Source: Ruminococcaceae bacterium UBA1227 (GTDB lineage Bacteria; Bacillota; Clostridia; Oscillospirales; Acutalibacteraceae). Taken from it: a stretch of 14,430 nt of DNA. The stretch's first letter is position 1, and each line of letters opens with the position of its first letter. Shown here piece by piece: positions 14,350 through 14,430 of the stretch. The stretch covers positions 1 to 14,430 of the forward strand of contig DBWX01000011.1 in the NCBI GenBank assembly GCA_002309175.1, written 5' to 3'. Under the pieces are notes generated by a model, which worked only from the letters and a program-made list of their open reading frames with translations, did no database searches and had not been told where the DNA came from. A program made the position numbers and the translations under genes.

Positions 14350-14430
14350 ATGGATTTTGTAATGATTGAGACGGGTTGGCTCTCACTTCTGCCACCCATA
14401 ATAGCAATCGCCCTGGGTCGCACTTCCCGT
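14350..14430 (+). CDS. Probable NhaC-family Na+/H+ antiporter, N-terminal fragment
   Basis: Only 27 residues are visible before the window ends. GAGGA at 14341-14345 precedes the ATG by 4 bases. The segment ETGWLSLLPPIIAIALG matches the opening of clostridial NhaC-type antiporters (GWLSLLPP-x-IAI-x-LA), where the first membrane helix begins. The full gene would be expected to encode roughly 450-550 residues with about a dozen membrane helices. The call rests on this short motif, so function is provisional. Confidence 0.6.
   Translation, partial: MDFVMIETGWLSLLPPIIAIALGRTSR

Overview
The window reads as an ordinary, compact chromosomal core region of a low-to-mid GC Gram-positive anaerobe of class Clostridia. 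The grounds are the Firmicutes-type division genes (ylmE/yggS, sepF, divIVA), the comEC-holA pair, a DUF896 (YnzC-type) small protein, a split two-subunit transketolase, strong purine-rich ribosome binding sites, and sigma-A-type promoters. Every gene lies on the + strand. I cannot name a genus, and I see no phage, insertion sequence, CRISPR array, toxin-antitoxin pair or defence system.

Layout. (1) 1-1470: the 3' part of alaS (the gene starts outside the window) and a HinT-like HIT hydrolase gene, closed by a strong intrinsic terminator. (2) 1471-14009: a nearly uninterrupted co-directional run. It holds comEC, holA, cca, a DUF896 gene, miaA, an HlyD-like membrane adaptor, yggS/ylmE, sepF, divIVA, lspA, an rluD-type pseudouridine synthase, the transketolase N and C subunits, and a ZIP metal transporter. 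Gaps are 19 bases or fewer and many genes overlap, so transcription and translation are probably coupled. (3) 14018-14274: a promoter, two tandem tRNA-Pro genes (anticodons CGG and AGG) and a terminator. (4) 14299-14430: a promoter and the first 27 codons of a probable NhaC-type Na+/H+ antiporter, cut by the window end.

The genes group by theme: tRNA charging and maturation (alaS, cca, miaA, the tRNA-Pro pair), DNA uptake and replication (comEC, holA), septum placement and envelope (HlyD-like protein, sepF, divIVA, lspA), rRNA modification (rluD type), carbon metabolism (transketolase), and ion transport (ZIP, NhaC).

The most interesting signals are regulatory. A near-consensus promoter lies inside the end of yggS, in an AT-rich patch of unusual codons, and could drive sepF-divIVA independently. 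A consensus-like promoter sits so close to the holA ATG that the mRNA is predicted to be leaderless. The hinT terminator abuts the comEC start codon, and the only obvious Shine-Dalgarno for that start is buried in the hairpin. A proline tRNA with A at the wobble position differs from its tandem neighbour at that anticodon base and carries a compensated T-stem change. Protein-level oddities are a ComEC without its C-terminal metallo-beta-lactamase domain, a DivIVA with a roughly 107-residue tail that is about two-thirds Asp/Glu, and an orphan HlyD-like adaptor in the division cluster. I found no convincing wholly new multi-gene system.
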